From Pseudodesulfovibrio sp. (lineage in GTDB: Bacteria; Desulfobacterota; Desulfovibrionia; Desulfovibrionales; Desulfovibrionaceae), in NCBI GenBank assembly GCA_016342345.1, contig JAEINO010000041.1, forward strand, positions 1-35,743: DNA of 35,743 nucleotides, written 5' to 3'. Position numbers and translations under genes: made by a program. Each line of letters opens with the position of its first letter. Position 1 is the first letter of the stretch. The notes below the pieces were generated by a model. The model was not told the origin of the DNA and made no database searches. It saw only the letters and a program-made list of their open reading frames with translations. This document shows, one piece after another, positions 31,785 through 35,743 of the stretch.

Positions 31785-32348
31785 ATGCCTGAATTTATCC
31801 CTATCGAAACATTGTCCTCTCCATGCCCTGGCTGCGGTGGCGTTTTACGCACAACGAAGCAGGTCCAAGACTTTGTAGAATTTGAATGCGAGGGGGCCTT
31901 CTGTGGGGGAGACACTATCCCTCATGAGTATTTCGGCAAAGGGCAACCATGGAGCCAGTACGGTGCATCGTTGGAGATGTTTTTATGCCCCGAATGCTCC
32001 GTTGAAATATACGACATCATTTTGTGCGTTCCCTCATGGTCTGACCATAGTGATCCTCATTTTCTTCACGACGGGTTTGAAATCGCGGATCGAGAGCAAT
32101 TGCTCCAGGTCAAAGCCCAAGAGGAGACTTGGCGATGTGTTCGCAAGTATTGCGTGAATACAAATATGGGTGAGTTCTCGAAAGTATATCGCAGGTTTGA
32201 TTTGCATGTTTGGGGGCCTTTCCTCGTTGGGGAGTACCTCGGAGTTATGTGGAATGAGGCTTCCACTTTTTTGGAGAAGCGCGGCCCCGTGTGTCTTGAG
32301 CATATGAAGGCGTGGGAACAGACAGAAGCAGCCGAGAATGAGAGGTGA
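31785..32348 (+). CDS. Cys-rich hypothetical protein
   Basis: 187 aa. CPGCGG and FCGGD near the N-terminus and FLCPECSVEIYD at about residue 66 suggest zinc binding; the rest is mixed alpha/beta. Not recognised. Part of the same cluster of short metal-binding early proteins. Confidence 0.6.
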   Translation: MPEFIPIETLSSPCPGCGGVLRTTKQVQDFVEFECEGAFCGGDTIPHEYFGKGQPWSQYGASLEMFLCPECSVEIYDIILCVPSWSDHSDPHFLHDGFEIADREQLLQVKAQEETWRCVRKYCVNTNMGEFSKVYRRFDLHVWGPFLVGEYLGVMWNEASTFLEKRGPVCLEHMKAWEQTEAAENER

Positions 32349-32350
32349 AC

Positions 32351-32596
32351 ATGTCAAAAGCATTAGCAAAATTAATTGGTGAAGCCCCGGCGCAGATTCT
32401 GAAAAAACATGGGCTGGCTGTTGTCCCTGAACATCTGGTTGAGCAGCTTGTCCGCGTGAGCGGTGGCGACGACCAGAAGGTCAAGGCTGTGCAATTCATA
32501 ATAGATACACGGATCGAGATTGAAGCGAGTGGAAAGATATCTTTCAGACCTTCGGCGAAACAAAATTTTGATGACGGCTGTTACGGCAACCTTTGA
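32351..32596 (+). CDS. Hypothetical protein
   Basis: 81 aa from ATG 32351, which follows GAGGTGAAC. It is helical and begins MSKALAKLIGEAPAQILKKH. No motif recognised. Confidence 0.58.
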   Translation: MSKALAKLIGEAPAQILKKHGLAVVPEHLVEQLVRVSGGDDQKVKAVQFIIDTRIEIEASGKISFRPSAKQNFDDGCYGNL

Positions 32597-32607
32597 GGGA
32601 GATCGTG

Positions 32608-32868
32608 GTGAACTATATCCAGATCAAGACGGCCCCGACTTACGAGCAGCTCATGGACATGGAGAAAGCTGCCCTTGTTCGCCTGGTCGGTCGTCTCACC
32701 GCCGAATACATCGAGATCCGGGACACGGCCCGTGCCCTAGTCGAGTCCGTTGATCCCAAAAAGCCCGGCGTTACCTACGAGTCGTGGCCGGAAATGGAAC
32801 GACTGGAAAAGCTGCTCGGCATTGATGAGCGAAATGTCAATGAGAATGAGAGGACAGTGGGCAAATGA
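32608..32868 (+). CDS. Hypothetical protein with GTG start
   Basis: 86 aa. AGGGAG lies just before the GTG pair at 32605/32608; a TTG at 32593 is less likely. A long amphipathic helix spans YEQLMDMEKAALVRLVGRLT. Function unknown. Its stop overlaps the next start (ATGA). Confidence 0.55.
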   Translation: MNYIQIKTAPTYEQLMDMEKAALVRLVGRLTAEYIEIRDTARALVESVDPKKPGVTYESWPEMERLEKLLGIDERNVNENERTVGK

Positions 32869-33044
32869 GCAAAACACACTACGAAATACCAGCTATTGAC
32901 GACAGATTTATTCGTGTCGCTTGTCGGAGCCGTGAGTTCCAGAAGTACACCAAAGACCTTGGCCGCGTTGATTGTGCGCGATGCCTCAAGACGGAAGTCT
33001 ACCGCGAGGCATGGGCGAAAATGAAGAAAGAGAATGGAGGCTAG
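32865..33044 (+). CDS. Small hypothetical protein, 59 aa
   Basis: The ATG at 32865 overlaps the previous stop. The protein is basic with a CARC pair (GRVDCARCLKTEVYREAW) that may bind metal. It fits the dense early gene cluster. Confidence 0.65.
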   Translation: MSKTHYEIPAIDDRFIRVACRSREFQKYTKDLGRVDCARCLKTEVYREAWAKMKKENGG

Positions 33045-33050
33045 GCAGAT

Positions 33051-33389
33051 ATGAATGAAATAAAACTTTTCTCCCCCTGCGATAGCTGCCCACACCGGGA
33101 CGTGCCTCACGGTGAATGCCTGTCTTGTACCTTCACCGAGGCCCAGGCGCGGCTCCTTGAACTCGACACCTACGCCAACAAAGCCCTTGAGTATTTGAAT
33201 CTTGAGGACGGAGACAAGGACGCTTTCAAAGAATTGCGCCGCGCCTTCGGCCTTGAAAATCGGTTTGTCTGTGTCGATTGTGGAGACTCTCAAGAATTAC
33301 ATCATCCATTTACGGTCTGCCACGAATGCGGTGGAGACATAGAAACGCGAGTCGTCAAGATTCGGACAAATGTTGGAGGGGCAGTTTAG
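33051..33389 (+). CDS. Zinc-binding hypothetical protein
   Basis: 112 aa. There are two cysteine clusters: CDSCPHRDVPHGECLSC at residues 10-26 and VCVDCGDSQELHHPFTVCHE with CGG at the end. The linker is helical. Two zinc sites are likely; target unknown. Confidence 0.65.
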   Translation: MNEIKLFSPCDSCPHRDVPHGECLSCTFTEAQARLLELDTYANKALEYLNLEDGDKDAFKELRRAFGLENRFVCVDCGDSQELHHPFTVCHECGGDIETRVVKIRTNVGGAV

Positions 33390-34142
33390 ATGTCTATCAA
33401 AACATGGATGGCAAAAGGCTCCATGGCCCTCAATATGATGAATGGGAATCAGACTCAGCATCGCGTCCCAATGAATCCACATCCGCGTCTTGGGTTGCTC
33501 GGGAACGGTGAGGTTATCCGCGACGATTATTTTGTATGGGACTCCCCTCAAGCGGTCTGCCCGATCACTGACAAAGGGATGTACCGCATTATCAGGCAAG
33601 CCCCATATCTTCCCGGCGATGTCGTTTGGGTCCGAGAACCGGGAAAGGTGATCGACGTCAAGGACTACGCCGAAGACGGCATGGATTTGGTTATCGAATA
33701 CAAGGCCGATGGGAAGGGAGCTAATATAGCCGTACCTACTCGCCTGTCCGATATGTGGGAACTCAAATACAAAGATCGGTGGCCCGTTCCTAATTGGGTT
33801 TCCGAGCATCAAGGCATCCCCAACGGCATTTTCAAGGAAGCTGCACGGACATTCCTCAAGATTACTGGCGTTCGCATTGAGCGTATTCAAGACATTTCAG
33901 AAGAGGATGCTTTTGCAGAGGGCATACGCCCATTGCAAGATGGTTGTTACAGACCTGTTTACCCGGCTTTCCTCTTCGGTCCAGACCGTCCGAGCAGTTC
34001 CCATTGCGAACAGACGGCTGTCAAATCTTTCAAAACTCTTTGGGATTCCATCTATGCAGGGTCATGGGAAAAGAATTCATGGGTATGGGTTTACGAATTT
34101 GAACGTACAGACATGCCTGACGGCTGGCTGACGCAAAATTGA
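33390..34142 (+). CDS. ASCH-like phage protein
   Basis: 250 aa. The layout matches a recurrent phage protein with an ASCH/PUA-like fold: GDVVWVREPGKV in the middle, then FLKITGVRIERIQDISEEDA, FAEGI, and the C-terminal FKTLWDSIYAGS and WVWVYEFER. Such proteins are thought to bind nucleic acid; their phage role is not settled. GGAGGGG precedes the ATG, which directly follows the previous stop. Confidence 0.75.
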   Translation: MSIKTWMAKGSMALNMMNGNQTQHRVPMNPHPRLGLLGNGEVIRDDYFVWDSPQAVCPITDKGMYRIIRQAPYLPGDVVWVREPGKVIDVKDYAEDGMDLVIEYKADGKGANIAVPTRLSDMWELKYKDRWPVPNWVSEHQGIPNGIFKEAARTFLKITGVRIERIQDISEEDAFAEGIRPLQDGCYRPVYPAFLFGPDRPSSSHCEQTAVKSFKTLWDSIYAGSWEKNSWVWVYEFERTDMPDGWLTQN

Positions 34143-34154
34143 TAGGCAGTTGTC

Positions 34155-35009
34155 ATGAAAGTTGGAAGCCTTTTTAGCGGTGCCGGATGCGGCGATCTTG
34201 GCCTTGAATGGGCCGGGTTTGAACACGCTTGGTTCTGCGAAACAGATGAATACGCAAGGCAAATTCTCGCCATGCGATGGCCCGGTAAGACGATCTATGG
34301 AGATATCAAGGAAATAGATTTTACTTCGGTCCCATCGGTCGACGTTCTTGCCGGTGGTTTCCCCTGCCAAGATATCAGCACAGCCGGGCCGGGCAAAGGG
34401 ATTCAGGGTGAACGAAGTGGATTATGGAGCGAATATGCTAGAGCCATTGCTGAAATACGACCCCGTTACGCACTCATTGAAAATAGCGCGGCCCTCGTTG
34501 TTAGAGGACTTGATTCTGTCCTCTCCGACCTTGCCGCGCTTGGGTACGATGCGGAATGGCATTGTATCCCGGCGGCCTCCTTTGGCGCACCTCACAAGCG
34601 CGACCGCATTTGGATCGTGGCCTACCCCAACAGTTCAAGACTCAAAGAATACAGCCGGGCCGAGCCAATTCACCAGGAACACCCCGCCGTTGAATGTGGA
34701 AGTGGTGAAACGCCCATTTCCAACACCAAGGGCGACCGGCGGTCTGTGCGGCGGGTCGGGGCATTTTCAACAAATGGAATATTTAAAGCAAGCCGGTGTG
34801 CTGACGGAAGCGGAACGCGCTTCGATGGTTCAGGGCAATGGTGGGAAGCTGAGCCCGGACTGGACCGAGTGGTTGATGGGACTTCCAATCGGGTGGACCG
34901 ACTTAGATGCATTGGTAACGGGCAAGTGCCGCATTGCACCTATTTCATCGGGCGATTGATCCAAGAACACAGCCGCCAAACGTTTTCAAAAGCAGTGGGG
35001 ATGAAATGA
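34155..35009 (+). CDS. DNA (cytosine-5) methyltransferase
   Basis: 284 aa. Motif I FSGAGCGDLGLEWAGF binds SAM; motif IV GGFPCQDIS holds the catalytic Cys. Motif VI is ENSAAL (usually ENV), motif VIII KRDRIWIVAY, and motif X is RCIGNGQVPHCTYFIGRLI. The target-recognition part is short. It probably methylates phage DNA against host restriction. From 34435 to 34959 the same DNA carries a second open frame, described separately. Confidence 0.9.
   Translation: MKVGSLFSGAGCGDLGLEWAGFEHAWFCETDEYARQILAMRWPGKTIYGDIKEIDFTSVPSVDVLAGGFPCQDISTAGPGKGIQGERSGLWSEYARAIAEIRPRYALIENSAALVVRGLDSVLSDLAALGYDAEWHCIPAASFGAPHKRDRIWIVAYPNSSRLKEYSRAEPIHQEHPAVECGSGETPISNTKGDRRSVRRVGAFSTNGIFKASRCADGSGTRFDGSGQWWEAEPGLDRVVDGTSNRVDRLRCIGNGQVPHCTYFIGRLIQEHSRQTFSKAVGMK
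34435..34959 (+). CDS. Overlapping-frame phage protein inside the methyltransferase gene (WPTP type)
   Basis: 174 codons in a different frame from the methyltransferase, with GGAG six bases before ATG 34435. The product reads like a known free-standing phage family: SLLEDLILSSPTLPRLGTMR, SATAFGSWPTPTVQDSKN, FPTPRATGGLCGGSG, and GGKLSPDWTEWLMGLPIGW. The family is usually seen beside or fused to phage cytosine methyltransferases. Whether both frames are made here cannot be decided by reading, but the ribosome site and intact motifs support it. Confidence 0.5.
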   Translation: MLEPLLKYDPVTHSLKIARPSLLEDLILSSPTLPRLGTMRNGIVSRRPPLAHLTSATAFGSWPTPTVQDSKNTAGPSQFTRNTPPLNVEVVKRPFPTPRATGGLCGGSGHFQQMEYLKQAGVLTEAERASMVQGNGGKLSPDWTEWLMGLPIGWTDLDALVTGKCRIAPISSGD

Positions 35010-35142
35010 AAGAAGCAACAAAGGCAACAAGCACGAAGCCTGCCGCCTTTATCCAATCCGTCGGGAACGCCTTAATCTCGATCTTCCAGTTTCCACTCTC
35101 CGTTGGGGCTTCGGTTGCAGGCTGTATACGATTCATTTCCAC
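34945..35142 (-). CDS. Possible small membrane protein on the opposite strand
   Basis: 65 aa, begins MEMNRIQPATEAPTESG. A hydrophobic helix AAGFVLVAFVASFIS lies in its second half. The ribosome site is weak and the 3' end overlaps the methyltransferase gene. It would follow the minus-strand zinc gene. Low certainty. Confidence 0.3.
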   Translation of the reverse strand: MEMNRIQPATEAPTESGNWKIEIKAFPTDWIKAAGFVLVAFVASFISSPLLLKTFGGCVLGSIAR

Positions 35143-35290
35143 AAGCGCAAGCTACGCCGAACTCCCAACGAGTTTTGTTAATTGGATGATGGGAAACAGT
35201 GACCCCACGGCCACACTTGCAATCAGCCAACAAGATCGGATGCCCGGTCACTTCATGAGGTCCAACATCGAAAACAAAATCTTTGGTCAT
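35072..35290 (-). CDS. Small zinc-finger-like protein, opposite strand
   Basis: 72 aa from ATG 35290 (AAGGA seven bases upstream). Two pairs, CKCGRG and CACGNES, suggest a zinc site, and the composition is protein-like (HEVTGHPILLAD; TRWEFGVA). It would be the only minus-strand gene in the rightward operon. A competing plus-strand frame exists over the same DNA. Confidence 0.5.
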   Translation of the reverse strand: MTKDFVFDVGPHEVTGHPILLADCKCGRGVTVSHHPINKTRWEFGVACACGNESYTACNRSPNGEWKLEDRD

Positions 35291-35376
35291 AAAAAATCCT
35301 TCGTTTAGAGGGTTAATCAACACAAAGGAAATGCATGTTGTGTGCCAAAAAAACGCACTATCAGCAGGGAGTGGCC

Positions 35377-35667
35377 ATGAAAGAATTTTGGAAGAATGAA
35401 GACGGCAATAAGCCCGAAGATATTATCAGCGAAGAAGAGGTTGAAAGCGTCCACGGCTATGCACAGTTCGGCCCGTTTCACACCAAGCGCGAGATCATCA
35501 ATCGCGGGGTTCTGAAATGTGCCATGGGCTACCACCAAGGGAATACTGCTCGGCATATCCTGCACGACCACGGATTGATCGACTGCATGTATGGCGAGGG
35601 TTACAGGCTCACAACCAAGGGCCGTGCCTACTTAGTTGCCACTTGGAATATCGAATCGATCAACTAA
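35377..35667 (+). CDS. Hypothetical protein, winged-helix-like C-terminus
   Basis: 96 aa from ATG 35377 (GGGAGTGG upstream). The second half, ARHILHDHGLIDCMYGEGYR then LTTKGRAYL, looks like a winged helix. Function unknown. Confidence 0.6.
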   Translation: MKEFWKNEDGNKPEDIISEEEVESVHGYAQFGPFHTKREIINRGVLKCAMGYHQGNTARHILHDHGLIDCMYGEGYRLTTKGRAYLVATWNIESIN

Positions 35668-35687
35668 TCCGCAATGGAGTGATGAAA

Positions 35688-35743
35688 ATGAGTGAAGTTA
35701 ACAGACCAGACGAAAAACGAGACACGCCACCACCGGCACCGGG
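35688..35743 (+). CDS. Partial CDS at the window edge
   Basis: An ATG at 35688 (or 35682, same frame) follows GGAG. The first residues are polar (SEVNRPDEKRDTPPPAPG) and the gene runs off the end. Cannot be identified. Confidence 0.5.
   Translation, partial: MSEVNRPDEKRDTPPPAP

Noticed and set aside
35006-35308. 100-codon plus-strand frame after the methyltransferase, starting with an ATGA overlap
   Set aside because: Its start is attractive, but the peptide (Ser/Ala/Phe-rich, no motif) looks like the complement of the Cys-pair gene on the other strand. Kept only as the alternative reading.

Overview
The window is mostly one temperate-phage genome (a siphovirus-type prophage), running from about 3511 to past the right edge. 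It sits next to the end of a second integrated element at 1-3446. The HK97-type head genes, P27-type terminase, TP901-type tail and small Cys-rich early proteins resemble prophages of sulfate-reducing Desulfovibrio-like bacteria. That host assignment is an inference from protein character and moderate GC content; no housekeeping gene is present to confirm it.

Left element (1-3446): a serine resolvase with no normal start codon, a small unknown gene, an AT-rich inverted repeat, a remnant of a tyrosine integrase and an intact 572-codon integrase. At 3447-3510 lies the 3' part of a tRNA-Ser(GCU) gene, followed by its terminator. This is an attachment-site fragment. The 5' part of the tRNA is missing and should lie beyond the right edge, so two elements appear to share this tRNA in tandem.

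Late region (3660-23420, all minus strand, read right to left): small membrane and lipoprotein genes of a lysis-like module, an HNH endonuclease, terminase small and large subunits, portal, ClpP-type prohead protease, major capsid protein, connector and closure genes, tail tube, tail-assembly chaperones with a -1 frameshift site (A AAA AAC), a 1385-codon tape measure, baseplate or tip proteins, a discoidin-like tail fibre and a fibre chaperone. No tail sheath gene is seen, so a long non-contractile tail is likely.

Middle (23551-24957): a lipoprotein, an HTH protein and a short catalytic-domain-only tyrosine recombinase, bracketed by two minus-strand terminators.

Leftward early operon (28351 to 24970): Cro-like protein, a CII-like unknown, HTH_39-type protein, zinc protein, replication initiator carrying an iteron and AT-rich origin, DnaC-type loader, M15 peptidase (probable endolysin) and an excisionase-like protein. 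A CI-like repressor diverges at 28444. It is followed by a tightly coupled pair (helical-repeat-like protein plus PemK/MazF-like protein) that ends in a strong terminator.

Rightward early region (30074 to the end): a promoter with the same operator spacing as the leftward one, then about 600 bases without a convincing gene. These bases hold three consecutive multibranched inverted-repeat structures (30264-30702), the strongest candidate here for an undescribed element. Next come a string of short Cys-rich proteins, an ASCH-like protein, a C5 cytosine methyltransferase whose 3' half also encodes a second plausible phage protein in another frame, and small unknowns.
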